Source: Pseudomonadota bacterium (GTDB lineage Bacteria > Pseudomonadota > Alphaproteobacteria > Azospirillales > Azospirillaceae). From it: a stretch of 12,330 nt of DNA. This document shows positions 5,053 to 12,330 of the stretch, piece after piece. Under the pieces are notes generated by a model. The model saw only the letters and a list, made by a program, of their open reading frames with translations, ran no database searches and was not told the origin of the DNA. The stretch lies in assembly GCA_023416195.1 (NCBI GenBank), contig JAEZID010000467.1:1-12330 (forward strand). The letters run 5' to 3'. Position numbers and translations under genes: made by a program. Every line of letters starts with the position of its first letter. Positions within the stretch are counted from its first letter, which is position 1.

Positions 5053-7401
5053 ATGACCGTACTCGCCGTCCTGCCGACCTCGGCCTCCATCGCCCCCGCG
5101 CAGCTCAACGCGTTGGGCGATGATTTCGTTCTCGCTTCCTGGGAAAGCGACGGTCCGGAGACCTCCGGCCGCGTGGTTCCCTCGCTCGACGGCGAGGAGG
5201 TCCGGCCGCCCTACACGACGCTCTCCGTCCGGACGAGCTGGGGCGGGCAGCGCGTGCTTTCCATCCTGCGGGCGCCGCGCAAGCCCGGCGCCACCGCGCG
5301 GTTCATCGCCCAGGGCCGCGTCATCGCGGAAGCCCAGGCGGAACCCGAATCGCCCGACCTCGACCCCGCCTTCCTGCTGGGCAGCCTGGACGCCACCGCC
5401 CGGCTGCGCGTGGTCCGTTTCCTGTTCGATTTCGCACGCTCCACCCCCGCCTTGCGCAGCGATCCCGGCTTCGCCGGCGTGTGCCGCCGCATGGTGCTGG
5501 AGCTGTCGCCCACCCCTTCCCCCGTGACCGCCCGCGCCACCGCGACGGACGAGCTGCTGCTGTGCGGCGGTTCGCTGTCGTCCGGCTTCGGCGAGGTGAC
5601 CGGCGCGGTCATCATCACGCCGGGCGCCGTCGGCCCCGCCCCGTTCGAGGTCTGCGTCGGCTCCACCATCGACCGGCGCGGGCGCACGTCGATGGACCTG
5701 CTGGTGGACCGGGCGCTGTGCCTGCCGGGCAACCTGCTGGTCCTGCTGGGCCGCAACGGGCTGGCCTGCCGCGCCTTCGGCGCCGTGCCCCCCGCCCTGC
5801 CGACCCTGACCGAGCATCTGGGGACGCCGAAGCGCGACACGCCGCTGGCCCTGCGCCAGTACGTCTTGCGCGGCCTCGCCCAGCGCGGCCGGTCCAACGC
5901 CTCGGCCGCCGCCGCCGTGCGGGAGTTGCAGGTTCTGGTCCCGCTGCCCAAGCGGCAGATCGCCGACGCCAAGCGGTCGATCGGCGCCGCGCTCGATCTG
6001 GCGGTTCCGACCGGCGACGGCGGGCTGTTCCTGGCCGGCTGGGTGCACGACCCGCACGGGCTGAGCAACGGCCTCAGCGTGCAGACGCCGTTCGGCGGCG
6101 AGCGCCGGCTGGAGGTGCTGGACCACCGCTTCCCGCGCGAGGACGTGGCGAAGCTGTTCAAGACCGGCCACGCCGACCGCAGCGGCTTCGTCGCCTACCT
6201 GCCGGGCGCGCCGGAGCCGGCCGCCTCGCTTCAGGTCCATGCGGAGCTGCTGCTGGGATCCGGCGGGTCGATCAAGCTGGTGCCGCCGCTGCGCCCGATG
6301 GCCCCGGCCGACGCCCGCGCCGCCGTGCTGGGCAGCCTGCCGCCGCACGTCGCCACGCCGCACATCCTGGAAACGGTGATCGGCCCGGCGGTGGCGCCAC
6401 TGCACGCCGCCCACATGGCGACCCGGCGCGAGCCGGAAACGGTGGTCTTCGGCAAGCGGCCGGAGAACCCGGCCGTGTCGGTCATCATCCCGCTCTACAA
6501 GACGCTGGAATTCCTGCGCTTCCAGCTCTCCAGCTTCGCCACCGATCCGGGCATGGCGGATGCCGAGCTGATCTTCGTGCTGGACAGCCCGGAGCAGCGC
6601 GACGAGCTGGTGCACCTGCTGCACGGCTTCCACAGCCTGTACGGCCTGCCGATGGTGCTGCTGGTGCAGTCCGCGAACTACGGTTATTCGGCGGCTAATA
6701 ACGCGGGTGCGGCGGCCAGCCAGGCGCGCACGCTCCTGTTCCTCAATTCCGACGTCATTCCGGACCGGCCGGGCTGGCTCGGCGCTCTCGTCGCCGCCCT
6801 TCAGGAACGGCGGGGCACCGGCGCGGTCGGGCCGAAGCTGCTGTTCGACGACGACAGCCTTCAGCACGCCGGGCTCTATTTCGACCGCGACGTGCGGGGG
6901 CGGTGGTTCAACCATCACTTCTTCAAGGGCATGCCGCGCGACTTCCTGCCGGCCTGCCGGGCGCGCAGCGTACCGGGCGTTACCGGGGCCTGCCTGCTGA
7001 TGTCGCGCACCGCGTTCGAGGCGGTCGGCGGCTTCTGCGAGGACTACGTCATCGGCGACTTCGAGGATTCGGACCTGTGCCTGCGTATCCGCGGCGCCGG
7101 GCTGGACATCCGCTACGTCCCCTCGGTCGAGCTGTACCATCTGGAGCGCCGCTCGATCAGCAAGCACCAGGGCTACACGCGCGGCGTGGCGTCGGAGTAC
7201 AATTGCTGGCTCCACGCCCGCCGCTGGTCCGCCCTGATGGAGGAGCTGACCGCGCGCGACTGGGACGAGGACAGCCCTCCCCCGCCACCATCCCTGGGGC
7301 CATCCTTGGGACCGCCCTGCGCCCCCGCCCCGGCGTCCCAGCCCAAATCCGACCCGCAGCCGCCGCGCCGTTCCGGCCGCGCGCACCGGAAACGGAGGTA
7401 A
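5053..7401 (+). CDS. GT2-family glycosyltransferase with large novel modular N-terminal region
   Basis: A 782-residue cytoplasmic-type protein. The C-terminal catalytic part (about 470-755) is a GT-A fold glycosyltransferase of family 2 (rhamnosyltransferase-like, COG1216 type). It shows SVIIPLYK (476-483), NYGYSAANNAG, the metal-binding motif NSD (565-567), GPKLLFDDDSLQHAG, and the acidic catalytic motif FEDSDL (670-675). It would transfer a sugar from a nucleotide donor to a growing glycan; donor and acceptor are not predictable. Residues 1-470 match no domain I recognise; they seem to contain beta-rich modules (about 17-76, 160-225, 313-393) separated by helical stretches. The extreme C-terminus is Pro-rich then basic (SPPPPPSLGP, then RAHRKRR). 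The ATG is preceded by AAGGAG with a short 3-nt spacer; a GTG at 5014 is an alternative start. The methyltransferase gene follows after 4 nt. Confidence 0.87.
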   Translation: MTVLAVLPTSASIAPAQLNALGDDFVLASWESDGPETSGRVVPSLDGEEVRPPYTTLSVRTSWGGQRVLSILRAPRKPGATARFIAQGRVIAEAQAEPESPDLDPAFLLGSLDATARLRVVRFLFDFARSTPALRSDPGFAGVCRRMVLELSPTPSPVTARATATDELLLCGGSLSSGFGEVTGAVIITPGAVGPAPFEVCVGSTIDRRGRTSMDLLVDRALCLPGNLLVLLGRNGLACRAFGAVPPALPTLTEHLGTPKRDTPLALRQYVLRGLAQRGRSNASAAAAVRELQVLVPLPKRQIADAKRSIGAALDLAVPTGDGGLFLAGWVHDPHGLSNGLSVQTPFGGERRLEVLDHRFPREDVAKLFKTGHADRSGFVAYLPGAPEPAASLQVHAELLLGSGGSIKLVPPLRPMAPADARAAVLGSLPPHVATPHILETVIGPAVAPLHAAHMATRREPETVVFGKRPENPAVSVIIPLYKTLEFLRFQLSSFATDPGMADAELIFVLDSPEQRDELVHLLHGFHSLYGLPMVLLVQSANYGYSAANNAGAAASQARTLLFLNSDVIPDRPGWLGALVAALQERRGTGAVGPKLLFDDDSLQHAGLYFDRDVRGRWFNHHFFKGMPRDFLPACRARSVPGVTGACLLMSRTAFEAVGGFCEDYVIGDFEDSDLCLRIRGAGLDIRYVPSVELYHLERRSISKHQGYTRGVASEYNCWLHARRWSALMEELTARDWDEDSPPPPPSLGPSLGPPCAPAPASQPKSDPQPPRRSGRAHRKRR

Positions 7402-7405
7402 TCCC

Positions 7406-8227
7406 GTGAACGAAGTCCTGACCGGCCGGAAGCTGGCGATCCTGCGCCGCCGTGCCGATCCCCGCCTGGAATGGCTGTGCGCCCAGATCGCGCGCAACCG
7501 CTTCCTGCCCGTCCCGCCGCCCGACCGCGTGTTCATCGGCGACGGCGACTTCCGCGCCATCGGGGCGGAGTTCCTGCGCCACTTCGTCCGCACCGGCGGG
7601 CTGAAGCCGAATCACCGCGTGCTGGAAATCGGCTGCGGCATCGGCCGCATGGCGCTGCCGCTGACGCAGTATCTGGAGTCCTCCTACGACGGCGTGGACA
7701 TCGTCGAGGACGGCATCCAATGGTGCCGCGAGACGATCACCCCGGCCTATCCGGAGTTCCGCTTCCAGCGGCTGGACGTGGCGAACGGGCTGTACAATCC
7801 GGACGGCGCCGTCCAGGCGTCCAAGACCACCCTGCCCTTCCCGGACGGCGGGCATGATTTCGTCATCCTGACCTCGGTCGTCACGCATCTGCGGACGGCG
7901 GAGACGGCGCGCTACGCCGCCGAGATCGCCCGCGTGCTGAAGTCCGGCGGGCGTTGCTTCCTCAGCTTGTTCCTGGTGGACGCGAGGGCGCGCGAGGGCA
8001 TCGCGAAGAAGACGGCCCGGCCCGCCTTCATCGACGCGCCGGGACCGGAATACATCGCCGACGAGGCCCACCCCAACGCGGCGGTGGCCTATGGCGAGGC
8101 CTTCCTGCTGGGCCTGTTCGCCCGCCACGGCCTGCGCCCGGCCCGCGCCATCCTGCGCGGCCACTGGAGCGGGCAGCGCATGGCCGAGAACTTCCAAGAC
8201 ATCCTGGTGCTGGAGAAGCAGGCATGA
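7406..8227 (+). CDS. SAM-dependent class I methyltransferase
   Basis: A 273-residue soluble protein with a Rossmann-type SAM-binding core: motif I LEIGCGIG (73-80), the acidic post-I residue in YDGVDIV (D98), then RLDVANG, LPFPDGGHDFVILTSV, and LKSGGRCFLSLF, which are motifs of the Methyltransf_11/25-like families. It probably methylates a small molecule or a sugar of the glycan made by its neighbours; capping or modifying a chain residue is inference from context. It starts with GTG, supported by a strong GGAGGT 6 nt upstream that overlaps the end of the preceding gene (stop at 7399-7401). Its own stop overlaps the next start as ATGA, so it sits firmly inside the glycosyltransferase operon. 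No membrane segment is seen. Confidence 0.87.
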   Translation: MNEVLTGRKLAILRRRADPRLEWLCAQIARNRFLPVPPPDRVFIGDGDFRAIGAEFLRHFVRTGGLKPNHRVLEIGCGIGRMALPLTQYLESSYDGVDIVEDGIQWCRETITPAYPEFRFQRLDVANGLYNPDGAVQASKTTLPFPDGGHDFVILTSVVTHLRTAETARYAAEIARVLKSGGRCFLSLFLVDARAREGIAKKTARPAFIDAPGPEYIADEAHPNAAVAYGEAFLLGLFARHGLRPARAILRGHWSGQRMAENFQDILVLEKQA

Positions 8228-9543
8228 GCGGCGCTTCCCCCATGAACCGGCCCCGCGTTCTCGTCATCGCCCACAACCACCCGAGCCTGCACCCCGGCGG
8301 CACGGAGATCTTCGCGCACGAGCTGTTCCTCGGCCTGAAGGCGGCGGGGGCGGAGGCCCTGTTCCTCGCCTGCACCAACGGCATCCACCGCGACCGCAAG
8401 CCGGGCACCAACCTGCAGACGCTGGGGCGCAGCGCCGACGAGGTGGTTCTGTGGGCCGGTCACTTCGACCATTTCCACCAGAGCCAGATCGACCTGCACG
8501 GCATCGTGCCGGACCTGTCGAACCTGCTGCGCGCCTTCAAGCCGGACATCGTGCACGTCCACCACACGCTGCTGCTGGGCGTGGAGATGCTGTTCCTGAT
8601 CCGGCGCGTCTGCCCGAAGGCGAAGATCGTCTACACGCTGCACGACTATTACCCGATCTGCGCCAACGACGGGCAGATGGTCACGGCCGGGAGCCACGCG
8701 CTGTGCCGCGCCGCCTCGCCGGACGCCTGCCACCGCTGCTTCCCCGACCGGCCGGCCGACCAGTTCGTGCTGCGCGAGAAGCACATCAAGGCGATGTTCG
8801 GGCTGGTGGACCGCTTCCTGGCGCCCAGCGCCTTCCTGCGGGAACGCTACATCGCCTGGGGCATCGCGCCCGACCGTATCGCGGTGATGGAGAACGGCCG
8901 CCCGGCGGTCGATCCGGCGCCGCACCGGACCATTCCCGTGGGCGAGACGCGCAACGCCTTCGCCTATTTCGGCAACCTGAACCCCTTCAAGGGAATCACG
9001 GTGGCGCTGGACGCTGTGGCCAAACTGGCGAAGTCCGGCCATGACCTGTCGCTGGCCGTGCACGGCGGCGCGCCCTTCCAGACCGACGCCTTCAACGCGA
9101 AGGTCGAGGAGGGATTCAAGGCGGCCAAGGGGCTTGCCGTTCAGCACGGCCCCTACCGGCGCGAGGAGATGGCCGGCCTGATGGCCGGGGCCGACTGGGT
9201 GGTGACGCCGTCGGTCTGGTGGGAGAACGCGCCCCTGGTCATCCGCGAGGCGTTCCAGCACCGCCGCCCGGTCATCTGCAGCGGCATCGGCGGCATGGCC
9301 GAGGCGGTGCGCGATGGGGTGGACGGGCTGCATTTCCGTGCGGGCGACGCCGCCGATCTGGCGCGCGTCATGACCCGCGCGATGACCGAGCCGGGGCTTT
9401 GGGAACGGCTCGTCTCCAACATTCCGGCCGTGCGCACGACCGACGAGGCGGCGGCCAAGCACATCATTCTTTACGACGAACTTTCGGCCGGCGGCGCGGG
9501 GGCGCCCCGTGACGAGGTGAGCAGCGGGAGCATGGCTCGATGA
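8224..9543 (+). CDS. GT4-family glycosyltransferase (GT-B fold) with four-cysteine insert
   Basis: A 439-residue protein. The N-terminal domain opens with RVLVIAHNHPS and the glycine loop HPGGTE; the C-terminal domain has FAYFGNLNPFKGI, HGPY, and the retaining GT4 signature E-x7-E in WENAPLVIREAF (E334 and E342), then the GIGGMAE loop. It would add a sugar with retention of configuration, from an NDP-sugar, at the cytoplasmic face. After HDYYPI lies a C-x14-C-x7-C-x2-C pattern (C146, C161, C169, C172) of the kind seen in a GT4 subgroup and possibly metal-binding. The start overlaps the methyltransferase stop (ATGA) with GGAG 8 nt upstream; an internal ATG at 8242 is a possible alternative. 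The stop overlaps the next gene by ATGA. It is a paralogue of the partial gene at the right edge. Confidence 0.9.
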   Translation: MSGASPMNRPRVLVIAHNHPSLHPGGTEIFAHELFLGLKAAGAEALFLACTNGIHRDRKPGTNLQTLGRSADEVVLWAGHFDHFHQSQIDLHGIVPDLSNLLRAFKPDIVHVHHTLLLGVEMLFLIRRVCPKAKIVYTLHDYYPICANDGQMVTAGSHALCRAASPDACHRCFPDRPADQFVLREKHIKAMFGLVDRFLAPSAFLRERYIAWGIAPDRIAVMENGRPAVDPAPHRTIPVGETRNAFAYFGNLNPFKGITVALDAVAKLAKSGHDLSLAVHGGAPFQTDAFNAKVEEGFKAAKGLAVQHGPYRREEMAGLMAGADWVVTPSVWWENAPLVIREAFQHRRPVICSGIGGMAEAVRDGVDGLHFRAGDAADLARVMTRAMTEPGLWERLVSNIPAVRTTDEAAAKHIILYDELSAGGAGAPRDEVSSGSMAR

Positions 9544-11702
9544 AGGAACCCATCACCAAGGCCGACATCACCGCGGCCATTCTGCTGGACGACGACACGC
9601 TGGTGCTGTTCGGCGCCATCGACCGGCCGCTGCCGGCGGCGGCTTCCGTGCATCTGGACGGGTCGGTTGAAGGCCGTTTCGGCGGGCGCTGCTGGACGGA
9701 CGCGGAGGGTGAGCGCTGGTTCCTGGCCGGCATCCGCGTGCCGGGCCTTGCCCAGATGCGCCCGTCGCGTGTCGAGATCGACGGCGAGGACGGGCAGCGC
9801 ATGGTCCTGCCGCGCCTGTCCAACGTCCGCACCAACCCCGCCCACCTGATCGTCGCCCTGAAGGAGTTCCAGCCCGGCTGCATGGCCCTGGCCCTGGATT
9901 TCGCCGGGGCGCTCGCCGCCTCCACGGACGGGCCGTCCGACCGCATCGGCCGGCTGCTGGCCGGGCTGGCGCAGGAGGTGTCGCAGCCGGACGGCTTCGC
10001 CGAGGTGTTCGGCCGCTTCCGCGACGGCAGCCTGATGTTCCAGGGCTGGGCGCGGTCCCTGAAGACCGGCGCGCAGAAGCTGCTGATCGAAGCCGAGGGC
10101 ATCCAGGTCCACCGGGGCGCCGCCGCCGCCTTCGCGCGGCCGGACCTGCCGGGCGACGCGTCGGGCTTGCTGGCCGTGCTGACCGGCGCCACCGCCGCGC
10201 CGGGCGCCATCCGCCGCATCCACTACCGCGCCGCCGACGGCTGGCGCCATCTGGAGATCTTCGAGCACCGCACCATCCTGCCGGAGGGCGTGGCCTCCGC
10301 CCACATCCGCGACATGCTGGGCAACCTGCACGACGGCGAGGCACGACAGGCGGTCTCCCGCCTCGCCGCGTCCCGCTACGACGGCGTGGAGACGGTGTCG
10401 CGGCTGGAGGCGCCGGTGCGCATCGGCCTGGACATGGCGCTGCGCGTGCCGGGCGCCGGCCTGTTCGTCGGCGGCTGGCTGCTCGACCCGACCCGGCAGG
10501 TCCGCGCCGTCACGCTGAAGGGGCCGGGGGTATCCACCCGCCTGGACGCGGAATGGACGCGGCTTGCCCGGCGCGACGTGACGGACGCCTTCGCCCATGA
10601 CCCGCTGTTCGCCGGTCGCCTCGTCCCCGGCCAGGACAGCCACGGCTTCACCGCCTTCGCGTCGGAGCCCGCCGGCGTTCCGGAGGGCGCGGAGTTCCAT
10701 CTCGAACTCGAACTCGCCGACGACCGCTTCGCCTTCCTGCCGCTGACTTGCCTGCCGCCGTCGCCGGACGCGCTGCGCCGCATGCTGTCGGTGGTCAATC
10801 TGGACAGCCCGTCCATCGAGCAGACCATCGCCCGTCACGTCGGCCCGATGCTGCGCACCGCCGGGGCCAAGGGCGCGGCCGTGACCGCGACCGGCACCCA
10901 CGCCATGGGCCGTCCGCTGGAAAACCCGCGCGTGTCGGTCATCCTGCCGGTGACGGACGGCCGCGAGGACGTGGACCTGAACCTCGCGCGGCTGGCCATC
11001 GACCCCGACTTCGCGGAGGCCGAGGTGCTGGTCATCGCGGCGGGCGGCACGCACGAGCGGCTGGGCGGCACGGTGCGGCAGGCCGCCGCCTTCTACCGCC
11101 TGTCGGTCACCTTCGTGACGGCGCCGGACGCCACCGACCCGTTCCAGGCCATCGCGGCCGCCCTGCCCCATGCGCGGGCGGAGCGGGTATTGCTGCTCTC
11201 CCCCTCGGTCCTGCCGGTCGAGAAGGGCTGGCTGTCGGCGCTGGAGCGCGTGTCGCGCAAGTCCGGCGGGCCGGTGATGGTCAGCCCGACGCTGCTGTAC
11301 GAGGATCACTCCATCCGCTTCGCCGGCATCATGGCGGTGGAGGGACCGGAGGGTTCCGTGACCTACGAGCGCCGCTTCGCCGGCTACCCGCGCGACTGGC
11401 TGAAGGAGCGCGACGCCAACGCCGTGGACGCCGCCGCGCCGGAATGCGCGCTGCTGCCGAAGGAGACGCTGGCCCGCGTGCTGGCGACCATGGGCTCCTA
11501 CCTGGGGGCCGACCACAAGGGGCTGGACCTCTGCCTGCGCCTGCGCGCGCTGGGCGGGGCCTGCGTGTGGCTGCCCCGCGTCACGCTGGTGGCGCTGGAC
11601 GAGCAGCCGGGCGACGCCCACGCCGACCGCTGGCGCCGCGCGGGTGCCATGGTGGACCGGTGGAGCTTCGAAGACACCTGGTCCGCCCGCGTCGCCGCCT
11701 GA
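9540..11702 (+). CDS. GT2-like protein with degenerate catalytic motifs and modular N-terminus (probable pseudoenzyme)
   Basis: A 720-residue protein colinear with the GT2 protein at 5053-7401. The GT2-like part begins at ENPRVSVILPV (461-471). Shared landmarks are TLLYEDHSIRFAG (cf. KLLFDDDSLQHAG), AGYPRDWL (cf. KGMPRDFL) and LDLCLRLR (cf. SDLCLRIR). The catalytic features are lost: the NSDV metal site is SPSV (554-557), the NYGYSAANNAG segment is absent, and the acidic FEDSD is HKGLD. The reading frame is intact over 720 codons, so it is a protein under selection, not a decayed gene. The N-terminus has three similar-looking beta-rich modules (about 8-70, 158-216, 297-380); the second and third contain GSLMFQGW and GLFVGGWLLDP. 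It may act as an acceptor-binding, scaffold or regulatory partner. It starts by ATGA overlap with the GT4 gene, with GGAG 9 nt upstream. Confidence 0.8.
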   Translation: MKEPITKADITAAILLDDDTLVLFGAIDRPLPAAASVHLDGSVEGRFGGRCWTDAEGERWFLAGIRVPGLAQMRPSRVEIDGEDGQRMVLPRLSNVRTNPAHLIVALKEFQPGCMALALDFAGALAASTDGPSDRIGRLLAGLAQEVSQPDGFAEVFGRFRDGSLMFQGWARSLKTGAQKLLIEAEGIQVHRGAAAAFARPDLPGDASGLLAVLTGATAAPGAIRRIHYRAADGWRHLEIFEHRTILPEGVASAHIRDMLGNLHDGEARQAVSRLAASRYDGVETVSRLEAPVRIGLDMALRVPGAGLFVGGWLLDPTRQVRAVTLKGPGVSTRLDAEWTRLARRDVTDAFAHDPLFAGRLVPGQDSHGFTAFASEPAGVPEGAEFHLELELADDRFAFLPLTCLPPSPDALRRMLSVVNLDSPSIEQTIARHVGPMLRTAGAKGAAVTATGTHAMGRPLENPRVSVILPVTDGREDVDLNLARLAIDPDFAEAEVLVIAAGGTHERLGGTVRQAAAFYRLSVTFVTAPDATDPFQAIAAALPHARAERVLLLSPSVLPVEKGWLSALERVSRKSGGPVMVSPTLLYEDHSIRFAGIMAVEGPEGSVTYERRFAGYPRDWLKERDANAVDAAAPECALLPKETLARVLATMGSYLGADHKGLDLCLRLRALGGACVWLPRVTLVALDEQPGDAHADRWRRAGAMVDRWSFEDTWSARVAA

Positions 11703-11728
11703 CCTCCCGTTTCAAGATCGGTTTCATC

Positions 11729-12330
11729 ATGAGCAAGACGAAGCGCGTCCTGATCGTCAGCCACGGGCACCCCGCCTTCTCGCTGGGCGGTGCCGAGGTG
11801 GCCTCCTACAACCTTCACCAGGGGCTGCACGACCTGCCGGGCTGGGAGAGCCATTACCTCGCCCGCACCTCCCCGCCGGTGCGGCCGCACGGCAGCTCCG
11901 CCCTGATGGCGCTGCGCCAGAAGGAGCGGGAGGTTCTCTACTACGCCAACGACTACGACCATTTCCGCCTGTCGAACCGGAACCTGCCGGGGCTGGAGAA
12001 GGACTTCGTCCGCTACGTGCGGGACCTTCAGCCGGACGTGGTGAACTTCCACCACTTCCTCGGCCTCGGGATCGAGACGATCCAGGCGATCCGGCAGGCG
12101 CTGCCGCGCGTGCCCATCGTGGTGACCTTCCACGAATACCTGTCCATCTGCCACCACCACGGCCAGATGGTGAAGACCAGCCGCAACACGCTGTGCTACC
12201 GCGCCAGCCCGGCCGACTGCGCCGGCTGCTTCCCGCACATCGGCGAGGCGGAGTTCTTCAAGCGCGAGCTGTTCCTGAAGACCTTCCTGGAGCAGGCCGA
12301 CTACTACATCAGCCCGTCGCACTTCCTGAT
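11729..12330 (+). CDS. GT4-family glycosyltransferase, N-terminal part (cut by window end)
   Basis: The reading frame from the ATG at 11729 stays open for 200 codons to the window edge. It opens KRVLIVSHGHPAFSLGGAE, as GT4/GT-B glycosyltransferases do, and is clearly paralogous to the gene at 8224: YDHF, PDVVNFHH, VTFHEY, GQMV and a C-x14-C-x7-C-x2-C set (C141, C156, C164, C167) are at matching places. The catalytic C-terminal domain with E-x7-E lies outside. The gene begins 26 nt after the preceding stop without a strong ribosome site (only CAAGA near 11713-11717), unlike the other genes in the run, so it may depend on translation of the gene before it. It presumably belongs to the same operon and glycan pathway. 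Confidence 0.85.
   Translation, partial: MSKTKRVLIVSHGHPAFSLGGAEVASYNLHQGLHDLPGWESHYLARTSPPVRPHGSSALMALRQKEREVLYYANDYDHFRLSNRNLPGLEKDFVRYVRDLQPDVVNFHHFLGLGIETIQAIRQALPRVPIVVTFHEYLSICHHHGQMVKTSRNTLCYRASPADCAGCFPHIGEAEFFKRELFLKTFLEQADYYISPSHFL

Noticed and set aside
4102..7593. A very long open frame (1163 codons) on the minus strand across the RTX and GT2 genes.
   Set aside because: It is the antisense shadow of GC-rich genes with strong third-position bias; its translation is Arg/Gln/Ala/Val-rich with no domain, while the plus strand holds clear RTX and GT2 proteins.

Overview
The window is a G+C-rich piece of bacterial chromosome, with a strong third-position G/C bias and dense short-spaced genes. 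It looks like an alphaproteobacterium of the Azospirillum/Rhodospirillales type; that assignment rests on composition and gene style, not on a marker gene. The theme is cell-surface and extracellular biology: a type I secretion system (T1SS), a small secreted RTX calcium-binding protein, and a run of glycosyltransferase genes.

Layout. (1) At the left edge, on the minus strand, is the 5' end of a UDP-glucose 4-epimerase gene (galE, 173 to 1). (2) A 450-base divergent intergenic region follows. (3) A two-gene T1SS operon comes next: a PrtD-type ABC permease/ATPase (627-2348) overlapping by ATGA a HlyD/PrtE-type membrane fusion protein (2345-3709). A perfect 12-bp hairpin (3723-3749) closes it. 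No TolC-like outer-membrane gene is present. (4) A roughly 460-base AT-richer leader with several dyads precedes a 256-residue RTX protein (4213-4983). That protein is almost only 17 uninterrupted nonapeptide repeats plus a C-terminal secretion signal. (5) A second 12-bp/3-nt hairpin (5007-5033) separates it from a tightly packed plus-strand run. The run holds a large GT2 glycosyltransferase with a roughly 470-residue unknown N-terminal region (5053-7401), a SAM-dependent methyltransferase starting with GTG (7406-8227), a GT4 glycosyltransferase (8224-9543), a GT2-like protein that has lost its catalytic motifs (9540-11702), and a second GT4 gene cut by the window end (11729-12330).

How it may work together. 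The ABC/HlyD pair most likely exports the neighbouring RTX protein. The glycosyltransferases and methyltransferase most likely build or modify a surface glycan, with galE supplying a UDP-sugar. The arrangement recalls the Caulobacter S-layer locus, where an RTX protein, its T1SS and LPS-sugar genes are adjacent. That glycan and RTX protein act on the same surface structure is inference.

The points most worth a second look are the matched active and apparently inactive GT2 proteins sharing an undescribed modular N-terminus, the duplicated GT2-like/GT4 cassette, and the minimal RTX protein with its own transporter and a structured leader.
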